Of a DNA stretch of 20,903 nucleotides, positions 6,609-15,272 are shown in pieces. The translations under genes and the position numbers were made by a program. Each line of letters begins with the position of its first letter. The first letter of the stretch is position 1. The DNA is from Prevotella sp. UBA6429 (lineage in GTDB: Bacteria > Bacteroidota > Bacteroidia > Bacteroidales > Bacteroidaceae): positions 1-20,903 of the forward strand of contig DJOV01000102.1 in NCBI GenBank assembly GCA_002437285.1. The letters are read 5' to 3'. The notes beneath the pieces were generated by a model. The model ran no database searches. It saw only the letters and a list, made by a program, of their open reading frames with translations, and was not told where the DNA came from.

Positions 6609-8261
6609 TTATTCGGTGGGAACTTCAAACTTGTCGCCCGTCTCTTCGACGAGTTTCTTCTTGAAGGATTCCGGGAAGCCGGGGCGCTTCACAGCGGCAC
6701 CTATGCCCTCCTTCGTGCGGAGGAACTGGCCGTTGGCCTCGGGCTTGACGGCCATGTCGTTGTATTTCACGATGAGGTAGGTGGCCAACTGACGCCAGCG
6801 GGCCAGCATCTGCTGTGCCTTCTCGTTGCTATAGGCATTGAGATATTTCACTGCCTCGTGGGCATCAGTCTTGCAGAGTTCCACGGCGTGGGCTTCTACT
6901 TGAGCCTGCTGGGCGAAGTAGCTCTGCTCCAGCGAGTCGCGCACTTCCTTCAGACTGGGGAACATCAGCGAGTAACGCGGATAGACCATATTGCTCACCC
7001 AGTTGCACACCCAATAGGCGTTTTTCATTGAGAAGGTCACTGCGTCAGCTCCGGGTGTGTTGTAGCACTCGGGCTGCACGGTGTTGCCGCAATAGATCGG
7101 CGTGTAGGCCACCATGTTGCCGTCGTCATTGCCAAACCAGAGGACGCCACCCACCTGGCGTGGTAGCCAGGAACGCATCTGCGACACGTAGGAGAAGCCG
7201 GTCTGCTGGGTGGAGGTGGGACGCTCATTGAAATACTTCTTGCCGTTCACCTCAAAGAACAGAGGTGTGGGACGGTAGGGCATCTGCCAAACGCCACCGC
7301 CCATGTCGGTGGAATCGAGCGACATGGGGGTGCCTTCAAAATGGTCACGCATGGCTGCCTCCACATCCTGCACGGACAACTTCTTGTCGGGTATCACCCA
7401 CAGGGGCATGTCTTCGGCGCTCTTGTCCTTGCCCAAAGCCCAAGGCAGATAACGGTCCATGCCTTTCACGAAACGATTGAAGAACGCCCATACACGTGCG
7501 TCGCAAATACGGCGGCCAGAGAAGTCGGGGGCGGCATAAGCCTTCTTCCACGAGAAGTCGGCATCCTTGCCGGTGTACCAACCCTTCTCACGGGCGAACT
7601 TCACCACGTCCTTCGAATACATGACGTTCTGCTTGTCCTTCATGTTGAACTTGCCGATGCGGCTTTGGTTGGCGTGGCCGCAAATGGCGTTGTCGGGAAT
7701 GCGCTGCGCTACCCATACCACGCTTTTCGAGCCGGGGCCTTTGCCCATCATCTCCATGATCCACGCTTCATTGGGGTCGCAGATGGTAAAGGTCTCGCCC
7801 TCTGAGCAATAACCGTAGGTCTCGGCCAACGTGGTCATCACACGAATGGCCTCGCGGGCTGTCTTGGAGCGTTGAAGGGCAATGTAAATGAGTGAGCCAT
7901 AGTCTATTCCACCCTTCGGGTCAACCATCTCTTCGCGGCCGCCATACGTGGTCTCACCAATCGTCACCTGATACTCATTGATGTTGCCAATGACATTATA
8001 TGTCTCGGGGGCTTCGGGTATTTGGCCAATGTAGCGATGCGTGTCCCAATCGACTACATCGCGCATCCTGCCCTTAGGGTGTTTGCCTGCGGCATAATGA
8101 GCCAAGCCGATGAACATGCCATAGTCATCGGCATTGTATGAACAGATGACGGATCCGTCGGCTGAAGCGTTCTTGCCCACAATGAAGTTGGTGCAAGCTG
8201 ATGAATAGCTTGCCATGAGGGCGAACGAAAGTAAAGCAAATAATTTCTTCATGATCGGCAT
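6609..8261 (-). CDS. Secreted C69/U34 family dipeptidase
   Basis: An Ntn-hydrolase-type cysteine peptidase of about 550 residues. The family (PepD/dipeptidase A-like) removes dipeptides from peptide N termini. Residues 1-22 form a signal peptide (MKKLFALLSFALMASYSSA) and C23 follows directly, so signal cleavage would expose the catalytic N-terminal Cys of the motif CTNFIVGKNASADGSV. Further family signs are GETTYGGREE, IDYGSLIYIALQRSKTAREAI, ETFTICDPNEAWIMEMMG, HANQSRIG and GGVLWFGNDDGNMVAYTPIYCG. Length is usual for the secreted Bacteroidota form. Three starts are possible: TTG 8267, ATG 8261 and ATG 8252. ATG 8261 is chosen because it overlaps the nadC stop as TAATG, a translational-coupling arrangement, while 8252 gives the neatest signal peptide. 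It is the last gene of the cluster and probably a peptide-scavenging periplasmic or surface enzyme. Confidence 0.92.
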   Translation of the reverse strand: MPIMKKLFALLSFALMASYSSACTNFIVGKNASADGSVICSYNADDYGMFIGLAHYAAGKHPKGRMRDVVDWDTHRYIGQIPEAPETYNVIGNINEYQVTIGETTYGGREEMVDPKGGIDYGSLIYIALQRSKTAREAIRVMTTLAETYGYCSEGETFTICDPNEAWIMEMMGKGPGSKSVVWVAQRIPDNAICGHANQSRIGKFNMKDKQNVMYSKDVVKFAREKGWYTGKDADFSWKKAYAAPDFSGRRICDARVWAFFNRFVKGMDRYLPWALGKDKSAEDMPLWVIPDKKLSVQDVEAAMRDHFEGTPMSLDSTDMGGGVWQMPYRPTPLFFEVNGKKYFNERPTSTQQTGFSYVSQMRSWLPRQVGGVLWFGNDDGNMVAYTPIYCGNTVQPECYNTPGADAVTFSMKNAYWVCNWVSNMVYPRYSLMFPSLKEVRDSLEQSYFAQQAQVEAHAVELCKTDAHEAVKYLNAYSNEKAQQMLARWRQLATYLIVKYNDMAVKPEANGQFLRTKEGIGAAVKRPGFPESFKKKLVEETGDKFEVPTE

Positions 8262-9109
8262 TAACAAGCTTTGAAACTCATATCCAGGCCCTTGACACTA
8301 TGCGTCAAGGCTCCTACGCTGATGAAATCGACACCCTGCTCCGCATAGCTGCGGATGGTGTCGAAGGTGATGCCGCCAGATGACTCCACCTCGTAACGGT
8401 GATTGATGATTTCAACGGCCTTCCTGGTGTCGGGAACCGTGAAGTTGTCGAGCATGATACGGGTCACACCACCTTTGTCGAGCACTTGCTGAAGTTCATC
8501 GAAGTTGCGCACCTCAATTTCTATCTTCAGGTCAAGTCCCTTGTCTTTCAGATACTGGTGACAGCGGTCAATGGCGTTGTCAATGCCTCCTGCAAAGTCC
8601 ACATGGTTGTCCTTGAGCAGAATCATGTCAAAGAGACCGATGCGGTGGTTCATGCCACCGCCAATCTTCACGGCCTGCTTTTCCAGGATACGCATGCCCG
8701 GCGTGGTCTTACGCGTATCGAGAACGTGGGCGCCTGTGCCTTCTATCAGTTTCACATACTTGTTGGTCATGGTTGCAATGCCACTCATGCGTTGCATGAT
8801 ATTGAGCATCAGGCGCTCGGTCTGTAACAACGAACGAACCTTGCCAGACACCACAAAAGCAATGTCACCCTTCTTCACATGGGCGCCATCTTCTATGAAC
8901 ACTTCCATCTGCATCGTGGGGTCAAAACGATTGAACACCTTGCGAGCCATGTCGACTCCTGCAAGGATACCATCCTCCTTGATGAGCAGGTGGCTCTTGC
9001 CCATGGCGTCCTCGGGTATGCAACACAGCGTTGTGTGGTCTCCATCTCCTATGTCCTCGGCAAAGGCGAGGTCAATAAGAGCATCCTCTAATTCATTTAC
9101 TGATAACAT
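8261..9109 (-). CDS. nadC: Nicotinate-nucleotide diphosphorylase (carboxylating)
   Basis: A 282-residue cytosolic enzyme that converts quinolinate and PRPP to nicotinate mononucleotide, CO2 and PPi in de novo NAD synthesis. Family marks are EDIGDGDHTT near the N terminus, LNIMQRMSGIATMT, the PRPP/quinolinate-binding TRKTTPGMR, KIGGGMNHRIGLFDMILLKDNH, EIEVRN, IMLDN and the ESSGGI phosphate-binding loop. Length is standard. Its ATG lies 1 nt after the stop of the DUF4296 gene and its own stop overlaps the next start, so expression is tied to the cluster. The partners nadA and nadB are not in the window. Confidence 0.96.
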   Translation of the reverse strand: MLSVNELEDALIDLAFAEDIGDGDHTTLCCIPEDAMGKSHLLIKEDGILAGVDMARKVFNRFDPTMQMEVFIEDGAHVKKGDIAFVVSGKVRSLLQTERLMLNIMQRMSGIATMTNKYVKLIEGTGAHVLDTRKTTPGMRILEKQAVKIGGGMNHRIGLFDMILLKDNHVDFAGGIDNAIDRCHQYLKDKGLDLKIEIEVRNFDELQQVLDKGGVTRIMLDNFTVPDTRKAVEIINHRYEVESSGGITFDTIRSYAEQGVDFISVGALTHSVKGLDMSFKAC

Positions 9110-9110
9110 G

Positions 9111-10178
9111 TTATTTCGATTTAATTTGTTTTATTTGCTTGACTTTGTCATCTTTCACCAATCTCATGTTGGCATTGGGCGCAAACTTGCGGAGCGGTCG
9201 AGCGCCATTGTTGACTGGCCCAATGACCTGCGGCGAACCTGGACTATTGGCTGGCACCTCTTCGCTTACGGAAGCTTGGGGAGTGTTGTCGGGCGATGGG
9301 GTTGCCTTTGGCCTCTCGGCATCAACAGAATTGTTTCCCTCTGGCTGATTCGGTTGCTTTTCCGCTTTCCTATGACAGCGGAGCAGATGTATCTTGTCGA
9401 AGCTCACCAATTGCAACGTGGTAGTCGACCGGTTCATCTGGTTGTTCTTGTTGAGCATGAAGTAACCGCGAATCTCTTTCACGCCCAAACTGTCAGCGTC
9501 GGTGAGTGCTACTTGTTGGTCATACGACGACGAGACGTGCAGCACGCGGGAAGCTACACTGTCGTTCTTGAACACCAATGCTAAAGCGACGATACCATCA
9601 CGCATGCCATCTTGGAAAATGAAGTTGCTATGCAACGTAAGCACATAGTCATCTCCCTTCTGTGCCTTGGCATCTGGCTTCAGGTGGAATGAGTAAAGGT
9701 TATAAGGTTCATTGGGAATCAGCACCATTGACTGTGGTCCCTTCCAGAGATCAATGGTGTCTCCTGATAGGGTGTTATAATCTTCATTGCCACCGTTGAT
9801 GCTGACAGACGAGCCCATAGCCTGGGCATCCTTGCCCATTCGTTCGGCTATATTCTCATACATGTCGTGAAGTTGTGTAGCATGGCGCATATAATAAACC
9901 ATGGAGGAATCAAACTGCGCTGTAGTAACGCCATACTTATTCAGAACCGCCGTGTGATAGGACAAGATGTTCTCCTCATAGTTGCCAGAGGCCTGGCGTG
10001 CCATAGCGTCGGCCAAATGATAGTCATAGAGCAAATCCTCCATCTCGCCAGGCTGTATGACATCCGAAGGAGCGGAAGGCTTGCACGAAACGACAACGGC
10101 AGCAATGACCACCAACAAAAGCCATAGTCGAAAAGATACAAGCCGCAATTGTGAAGAAAGATAAGTATGGATTCTCAT
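9111..10178 (-). CDS. DUF4296-containing lipoprotein
   Basis: A 355-residue predicted lipoprotein of unknown function. The N terminus has basic residues, a hydrophobic stretch (LWLLLVVIAAVVV) and Cys32 in a lipobox-like VVSC, so it should be lipidated and anchored in the envelope. Residues about 40-120 match the DUF4296 pattern (MEDLLYDYHLADAMA, YHTAVLNKYGVTTAQFDSSMVYYMRH). Residues about 130-270 look like a beta-rich domain (YSFHLKPDAKAQKGDDYVLTLHSNF), and about 270-340 is a proline/serine/asparagine-rich, probably disordered tail. It follows lspA by 11 nt. The lipoprotein signal peptidase gene beside a lipoprotein gene is a suggestive pairing and, from memory, a recurrent one in Bacteroidales. 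Confidence 0.82.
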   Translation of the reverse strand: MRIHTYLSSQLRLVSFRLWLLLVVIAAVVVSCKPSAPSDVIQPGEMEDLLYDYHLADAMARQASGNYEENILSYHTAVLNKYGVTTAQFDSSMVYYMRHATQLHDMYENIAERMGKDAQAMGSSVSINGGNEDYNTLSGDTIDLWKGPQSMVLIPNEPYNLYSFHLKPDAKAQKGDDYVLTLHSNFIFQDGMRDGIVALALVFKNDSVASRVLHVSSSYDQQVALTDADSLGVKEIRGYFMLNKNNQMNRSTTTLQLVSFDKIHLLRCHRKAEKQPNQPEGNNSVDAERPKATPSPDNTPQASVSEEVPANSPGSPQVIGPVNNGARPLRKFAPNANMRLVKDDKVKQIKQIKSK

Positions 10179-10189
10179 GTCTTAGTAAC

Positions 10190-10894
10190 TTAATCTTTGA
10201 CTGATTCCTTGTCTGATTCCCCATCAGGTTGCTTGGCGGACGGCTTATGGATAGCCGTCTGAAGGGTTGTTTCCATATGCTCAAGATCTTTCCTGCAAAA
10301 TAAAAGCAGGCAGACGACACCTACAGTTATGCATGAGTCGGCAAAGTTGAAGACTGGAGAAAAGAATGTGAAATCTTCCCCACCCCACACGGGCACCCAA
10401 GAGGGCCAAGTGGCATGAAAGATTGGAAAATAGAACATGTCTACCACCTTGCCCATCAAAATATCGGCATAACCCGTGCCGAATGGCACCCAGTAAGCCG
10501 TGTAGAATGGTGATGAGGCACTGAACACAAGTCCGTAGAATAACGAATCAAAGATATTGCCGGCCGCGCCAGCCAAGACCATCGAAAGGAATACGACATA
10601 ACGAGTTCGGCCTTTCTGCCTCACTGTCTGCCAGATAAACCAACCAATGGCAGATACTGCCACGATACGCAACACACTGAGAAAAAGTTTGTTGATAAAC
10701 GTCATGCCCCAGGCCATGCCATTGTTTTCCACAAACGTGATGTAGAACCAATCGGTAATCCGTATAGATTCACCGAGTGTCATCGAAGTCTTGACCTCAA
10801 TTTTGATGACCTGGTCTATGATGAGAATGGCCACGACCAGCAACCACGCCAATCGTCCGTCGGTCATCCACTCATGTTTTGTAATCTTTCCCAT
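10190..10894 (-). CDS. lspA: Lipoprotein signal peptidase (signal peptidase II)
   Basis: A 234-residue inner-membrane aspartic peptidase that cleaves prolipoproteins before the lipidated Cys. Four membrane segments are visible (about residues 16-34, 68-88, 100-120 and 180-200). Catalytic Asp116 lies in GAAGNIFDS and Asp186 in FNFADSCIT, with the conserved VENNGMAWG loop at 55-63. It is longer than the roughly 165-residue E. coli enzyme because of an insertion around 120-180 and a charged cytosolic tail, as seen in other Bacteroidota LspA. Its ATG follows the stop of the DksA-like gene with no gap (TAA then ATG). Confidence 0.95.
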   Translation of the reverse strand: MGKITKHEWMTDGRLAWLLVVAILIIDQVIKIEVKTSMTLGESIRITDWFYITFVENNGMAWGMTFINKLFLSVLRIVAVSAIGWFIWQTVRQKGRTRYVVFLSMVLAGAAGNIFDSLFYGLVFSASSPFYTAYWVPFGTGYADILMGKVVDMFYFPIFHATWPSWVPVWGGEDFTFFSPVFNFADSCITVGVVCLLLFCRKDLEHMETTLQTAIHKPSAKQPDGESDKESVKD

Positions 10895-11275
10895 TTAGTG
10901 ATTTCTTGATTTCTTGGAAGCCACACTAAGCGTAGCGTGAGGCACCAGGCGTAAACGCTCCTTGGGAATCAGTTCGCCCGTTATTCGGTCTATTCCATAA
11001 GTCTTTTTTTCGATACGCAACAGTGCAGCCTCCAAGGCTTGAATGAATTTCTGTTGGCGCTGAGCCATCTGGATAAGTTGTTCCTTCTCCATGGCTTCCG
11101 TGCCCTCTTCCAGTATCTTGTAGGTGGGCGCAGTGTCACTATCGGAATTGCTGTCGGCATTCATCAGTTGCCTCATCATGTCATTGTAGCTTTTGCGGGC
11201 CACATCCAATTTCTCATTGATGATTTCACGGAACTCCTCAAGTTCTTGATCAGAATAGCGTTTCTTAATTTCCAT
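10895..11275 (-). CDS. DksA/TraR-like regulator without zinc-finger cysteines
   Basis: A 126-residue probable RNA polymerase-binding regulator. Residues 8-90 form a charged, largely helical hairpin with a central loop (NADSNSDSDTAP) at the place of the DksA coiled-coil tip. Residues 91-117 (TYGIDRITGELIPKERLRLVPHATLSV) correspond to the DksA/TraR C-terminal fold (YGxCxxTGxxIPxxRLxxxPxA). The protein contains no cysteine at all, so it cannot carry the four-Cys zinc site. The Bacteroidota branch is usually Cys-poor, but here even the usual 'GIC' position is Asp. The ATG at 11275 is preferred over an upstream in-frame TTG at 11290. No clean promoter lies directly upstream, so it may depend on read-through from ileS via the hairpin region at 11362-11416. 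Confidence 0.8.
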   Translation of the reverse strand: MEIKKRYSDQELEEFREIINEKLDVARKSYNDMMRQLMNADSNSDSDTAPTYKILEEGTEAMEKEQLIQMAQRQQKFIQALEAALLRIEKKTYGIDRITGELIPKERLRLVPHATLSVASKKSRNH

Positions 11276-11361
11276 GACGTTACGAATCAAACCACCCCAA
11301 GTGAATATTACAACATGTCAGAATGGTCATTACCCAGGGTGAGCATTTCCACATGATTGAT

Positions 11362-11416
11362 AAAAAACGCCCTCTCCTGCACATTCTGTGCAAGGAGCCA
11401 TGCTACTTGCACAGAA
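11362..11416 (-). promoter_or_regulatory. Attenuator-like element (overlapping alternative hairpins) after ileS
   Basis: Reading leftward (minus RNA): arm A (11416-11406, TTCTGTGCAAG) is followed by arm B (11394-11384, CTTGCACAGAA), giving an 11-bp perfect stem with an 11-nt loop. Arm B, extended to 11397, can instead pair with arm C (11383-11374, TGTGCAGGAG), giving a 10-bp stem with one bulge and a GAA loop. The B:C stem is followed after 6 nt by six T residues (11367-11362). B cannot pair with both. This is the classic terminator/antiterminator layout, placed between ileS and the DksA-like/lspA cluster. At minimum it is an intrinsic terminator for ileS. Confidence 0.6.
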
Positions 11417-11451
11417 CTGCATGAGGGGCTTCAGCGAGAGTGGTGGAAGCC

Positions 11452-14400
11452 TTAGGCTTTCTCCACCTTAATGTTCACCTTGAAGGTATCAAAATCGGTC
11501 AATGCGCCGTCATTGTCAGCAACCTTAATATTATCGGCCAGCACCTGAGCCTTCACATAATCGCCAAATGCAGCAATTGCAGCATCTGTTTCAGCGTTAG
11601 GCGCCACCACAACATTGATACGGTCAGTAATTTCAAGGCCACTTTCCTTACGCATGTTCTGAATTCGGTTGATGAGCTCACGAGCCATACCCTCATTCTT
11701 CAGTTCCGGAGTCAATTCCACCTCTAAGGCTACTGTCAGGTTGCCCTCGTTGGAAACCAACCATCCCGGCATGTCCTCAGAGATAATCTCAACGTCAGCA
11801 ACCTCTACGGTCACGGGTTGCCCCTCAACCTCAAAACTATACTTTCCGTTGCGCTCAAACTCGGCAATCTGCTCCTGTGAAAGATTGCTCATGGTGGCAG
11901 CAACACCCTTCATGAGTTTTCCAAACTTCTTACCCATGACACGGAAGTTACACTTCACCTTCTTCACCAAGATGTTTTGACCTTCCGCATAGGTTAAAGC
12001 CTTAACATTCACCTCACTGAGAATCAAGTTCTTAACAGCTTCAATATGCGACTTCTGAGTTTCGTCAACAACAGGAATCATGATCTGAGCCAGCGGTTGG
12101 CGTACCTTGATGCTCACTTTACGGCGCAATGCCAACACCATGGACGTAATCTTCTGGGCCATTGCCATGCGAAGTTCCAAATCAGGATTGATGAGTGCCT
12201 CATCAGCCACAGGGAAACGATCCAAGTGGACCGACTCCAACGAGCCCTTCAAATCCTTGTATAGCTGGTCGGCAAAGAACGGAGCAAACGGTGCCAAGAG
12301 CTTGGAGACCGTCATCAGGCAGGTGTACAGCACGCGATAGGCCGCTAACTTGTCCGCACTCATCTCCTTGCCCCAGAAGCGCTTGCGGTTAAGTCGCACA
12401 TACCAGTTGCTCAAATCATCATTGACAAAAGCATCAATCAGTCGTCCCGCACGAGTAGGATCAAAATTGTCAAGCTCCCGGGTGACGCCCTTGACCAGGG
12501 TGTTCAGGCAAGAGAGAATCCAACTGTCAACCTCTGTCAGTGCATCCTTGCTGTCAGCCAATGAGCCCTCCCCCGGATCAAAACCATCAACGTTGGCATA
12601 GAGCGCAAAGAAACTATACGTATTATACAACGTTCCAAAGAACTTGCGGCGACACTCATCCACACCGTTGGGATCAAATTTCAAATTGTCCCATGGCTCG
12701 GAGTTGGTAAGCATATAGAAGCGCACGGGGTCAGCACCGTACTTGTCAAGCATCTCGAAGGGGTTGACCACATTGCCGACATGCTTGCTCATCTTATTGC
12801 CCTTGGAGTCGAGCACGAGACCCGAGCTAATGACATTCTTGAAAGCCACAGAGTCAAAGACCATAGTAGCAATAGCATGAAGCGTGAAGAACCAACCGCG
12901 TGTCTGGTCCACACCCTCATTGATGAAATCAGCCGGGAAGAAAGCAGGAGCCACGGGAGTACCCTTATAAGTGCTGTGAACCAACTGGTTACGATAAGTC
13001 TCCTCATCCAGACCTGTAGCCTTCAAGCCTTCTGCATTGATGGCCCCCTCAAACGGATAGTGGAGCTGAGCATAGGGCATAGAGCCTGAATCGAACCACA
13101 CGTCTATCAAGTCACTCTCGCGATGCATGGGCTTGCCGCTCTCGCTGACCAGCACAATGCGGTCAATATACGGGCGGTGGAGGTCCACCTTATTGTAATT
13201 GTCCTTAGAGAAGTCACCCACGACAAATCCAAGGTCACTCAGAGGATTGCTCTTCATGAAGCCTGCAGCTACCGACTTCTCTATCTCCTCGTAAAGTTCC
13301 TCAATGGATCCGATGCATTTCTCATTGCGGTCCTCATCGCGCCAGATAGGAAGTGGCGTACCCCAGAAACGCGAACGTGAAAGGTTCCAGTCGTTGAGGT
13401 TCTCAAGCCAGTTGCCAAAACGTCCCGTGCCTGTGCTCTCAGGCTGCCAGCGAATGGTCTTGTTGTAAGCCACCATCTCCTGCTTCTTCGCCGTATCACG
13501 GATAAACCACGAGTCGAGCGGATAGTAGAGGATAGGCTTGTCAGTGCGCCAACTATGGGGATAATTGTGCACCATCTTCTGTATCTTGAATGCGGCCCCC
13601 TCCTGTTTCATCTCCATTGAGATGATGACGTTAAGGTCTTCAGCCTTTGCTGAGGCTTTCTTGTCCCACACGCCATCCGGGTTGAACTTAGGATCATAGG
13701 CGTTTTTCACATAGTCGCCAGCGTGATGACTGTAAGCTTCCACATCAACACAACGCTCCACGAAGACAGGATCGAGATCATCCAGCAAGTAATACTTGCC
13801 TTGCAAATCGACCATGGGGCGTGTCTCGCCTTGCTTGGAAATCAAATAAAGCGCTGGCACACCGGCGTCATTACATACCTTGGCATCGTCAGCACCGAAT
13901 GTAGAGGCCGTGTGCACAATGCCCGTACCATCCTCAGTGGTGACATAGTCGCCTGGGATAACGCGGAAAGCCTCATCGGCCATCTCTACAAACTCATCGC
14001 GTCCGTCAGCACCCTTGAACACTTTCTCCGGGTGTGCGGCAGCATAGTCGTTGACATACTGGTGGCTATACTGACTCACCTTCTCACAAGGCTTCACCCA
14101 TGGCATGAGTTGCTTGTAATGGATGCCCACAAGATCAGCGCCCTTCATATGGTCGATGATTTTCCAGGGGCAATGCTTGTCATCCTTGTCATACGCGGGC
14201 AGCTCACCCTCCTTCACCTGATGGTCGGGGTCGAGATAAGCTCCGAGCAGACTTTCTGCCAAGATAGCCGTGATGGGTTCGCCTGTATAAGGATTGTAGG
14301 TCTCCACGGCCACATAGTCAATCTTCGGGCCGACACAGAGCGCGATATTGGAAGGCAAAGTCCAAGGCGTGGTCGTCCATGCCAAGAAATAAGGCTTGCC

Positions 14401-15078
14401 CCATTTTGTCCACTCTGCTTTAGGTTCAGTGATAAGGAACTGAGCGGTGACGGTTGTGTCTTTCACATCCTGATAGCAACCAGGCTGATTAAGCTCATGA
14501 GAGCTAAGGCCTGTACCATCAGAAGGCGAATAAGGCTGAATAGTGTATCCCTTGTATAGCAATCCCTTGTTGTAGAGTTGCTTCAGCAACCACCACAACG
14601 TCTCGATATACTTGGTATCATAGGTAATGTAAGGATTTTCAAGGTCAACGAAATAGCCCATACGTTGGGTCAGCTCGTCCCACTCCTTGGTAAATTTCAT
14701 CACGTCTTGGTGACAACGGTGATTGTACTCCTCCACGGAGATTTTCTCACCGATATCCTTCTTGGTAATGTGCAATTCCTTCTCCACGTTGATCTCCACG
14801 GGCAGTCCGTGAGTGTCCCAACCGGCCTTACGCTTCACCTGGAAGCCTTGCATGGTCTTATAGCGGTTGAAGGTGTCCTTTATGGAGCGAGCGAGTACAT
14901 GGTGAATGCCCGGATGACCATTGGCAGAAGGAGGACCCTCAAAGAAAATGAACTTGGGACAGCCCTCACGCTCATCAATACTTTTGTGGAAGATGTCGTT
15001 TTTCTCCCACTCTGCCAGGACCGTCGCATTGGTCTTGGTCAAATCCAATCCACTATGTTCGGCAAATTTCTTAGCCAT
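11452..15078 (-). CDS. ileS: Isoleucine-tRNA ligase
   Basis: A 1208-residue class I aminoacyl-tRNA synthetase that charges tRNA-Ile in the cytosol. The HIGH signature is HPGIHH (residues 55-60) after FEGPPSANG, and the KMSKS loop is KMSKH at 762-766 (in KGNKMSKHVGNV). WKVIDH-type and DGTGIVHTASTFGADD stretches mark the editing (CP1) domain. DVWFDSGSMPYAQLHYPFE and ADFINEGVDQTRGWFFTLHAI complete the catalytic fold, followed by the helical anticodon-binding domain and a long C-terminal extension. The length is that of the large IleS type found in Bacteroidota and eukaryotes, not the about 940-residue E. coli type. That type has been linked to mupirocin insensitivity in some bacteria, but this cannot be judged here. 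The start is supported by a good promoter about 40 nt upstream. Confidence 0.97.
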   Translation of the reverse strand: MAKKFAEHSGLDLTKTNATVLAEWEKNDIFHKSIDEREGCPKFIFFEGPPSANGHPGIHHVLARSIKDTFNRYKTMQGFQVKRKAGWDTHGLPVEINVEKELHITKKDIGEKISVEEYNHRCHQDVMKFTKEWDELTQRMGYFVDLENPYITYDTKYIETLWWLLKQLYNKGLLYKGYTIQPYSPSDGTGLSSHELNQPGCYQDVKDTTVTAQFLITEPKAEWTKWGKPYFLAWTTTPWTLPSNIALCVGPKIDYVAVETYNPYTGEPITAILAESLLGAYLDPDHQVKEGELPAYDKDDKHCPWKIIDHMKGADLVGIHYKQLMPWVKPCEKVSQYSHQYVNDYAAAHPEKVFKGADGRDEFVEMADEAFRVIPGDYVTTEDGTGIVHTASTFGADDAKVCNDAGVPALYLISKQGETRPMVDLQGKYYLLDDLDPVFVERCVDVEAYSHHAGDYVKNAYDPKFNPDGVWDKKASAKAEDLNVIISMEMKQEGAAFKIQKMVHNYPHSWRTDKPILYYPLDSWFIRDTAKKQEMVAYNKTIRWQPESTGTGRFGNWLENLNDWNLSRSRFWGTPLPIWRDEDRNEKCIGSIEELYEEIEKSVAAGFMKSNPLSDLGFVVGDFSKDNYNKVDLHRPYIDRIVLVSESGKPMHRESDLIDVWFDSGSMPYAQLHYPFEGAINAEGLKATGLDEETYRNQLVHSTYKGTPVAPAFFPADFINEGVDQTRGWFFTLHAIATMVFDSVAFKNVISSGLVLDSKGNKMSKHVGNVVNPFEMLDKYGADPVRFYMLTNSEPWDNLKFDPNGVDECRRKFFGTLYNTYSFFALYANVDGFDPGEGSLADSKDALTEVDSWILSCLNTLVKGVTRELDNFDPTRAGRLIDAFVNDDLSNWYVRLNRKRFWGKEMSADKLAAYRVLYTCLMTVSKLLAPFAPFFADQLYKDLKGSLESVHLDRFPVADEALINPDLELRMAMAQKITSMVLALRRKVSIKVRQPLAQIMIPVVDETQKSHIEAVKNLILSEVNVKALTYAEGQNILVKKVKCNFRVMGKKFGKLMKGVAATMSNLSQEQIAEFERNGKYSFEVEGQPVTVEVADVEIISEDMPGWLVSNEGNLTVALEVELTPELKNEGMARELINRIQNMRKESGLEITDRINVVVAPNAETDAAIAAFGDYVKAQVLADNIKVADNDGALTDFDTFKVNIKVEKA

Positions 15079-15114
15079 AATCTTTCTTGCTTTACCTTAT
15101 TAAAATGTTTGGCG

Positions 15115-15146
15115 CAAAGTTAACAAAAAAGAATGGAACAGGCAAA
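15115..15146 (-). promoter_or_regulatory. ileS promoter
   Basis: On the minus strand TTTG (15146-15143) is followed after 20 nt by TAACTTTG (15122-15115), an exact fit to the Bacteroidota sigma-ABfr consensus. The -7 box is 36 nt upstream of the ileS ATG. Confidence 0.78.
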
Positions 15147-15210
15147 TTTTCATAATTTCTTTTCTTTTCCTTACAACCATTGACCCGCCCTAAGGCAAAA
15201 CAAGTAGTTT

Positions 15211-15222
15211 TTCACGCGTGAA
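15211..15222. repeat. 12-bp perfect palindrome between divergent promoters
   Basis: TTCACGCGTGAA is fully self-complementary. It lies 4 nt upstream of the -33 element of the small rightward peptide gene and about 65 nt upstream of the ileS -33, a reasonable place for a dimeric regulator. Confidence 0.4.
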
Positions 15223-15225
15223 GAT

Positions 15226-15256
15226 TTTGGCAAGTGACAACAAATCAGTAAATTTG
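15226..15256 (+). promoter_or_regulatory. Promoter of the 57-residue membrane peptide gene
   Basis: TTTG at 15226-15229, a 19-nt spacer and TAAATTTG at 15249-15256 fit the Bacteroidota promoter consensus exactly. The -7 box is 16 nt before the ATG at 15273, so the leader is very short. Confidence 0.72.
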
Positions 15257-15272
15257 CAGAAAAACAAAAGTC

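Noticed and set aside
8252..8267. Upstream TTG (8267) start for the dipeptidase
   Set aside because: It gives a longer overlap with nadC and a poorer signal peptide n-region. ATG 8261 (TAATG) or ATG 8252 fit better.
8571..9584. 337-codon plus-strand open frame spanning nadC and the DUF4296 gene
   Set aside because: It crosses two convincing minus-strand genes and reads as low-complexity antisense sequence.
13723..14559. 278-codon plus-strand open frame opposite ileS
   Set aside because: It lies wholly antisense to the well-supported catalytic part of ileS, has no recognisable domain, and is explained by codon bias of the real gene.
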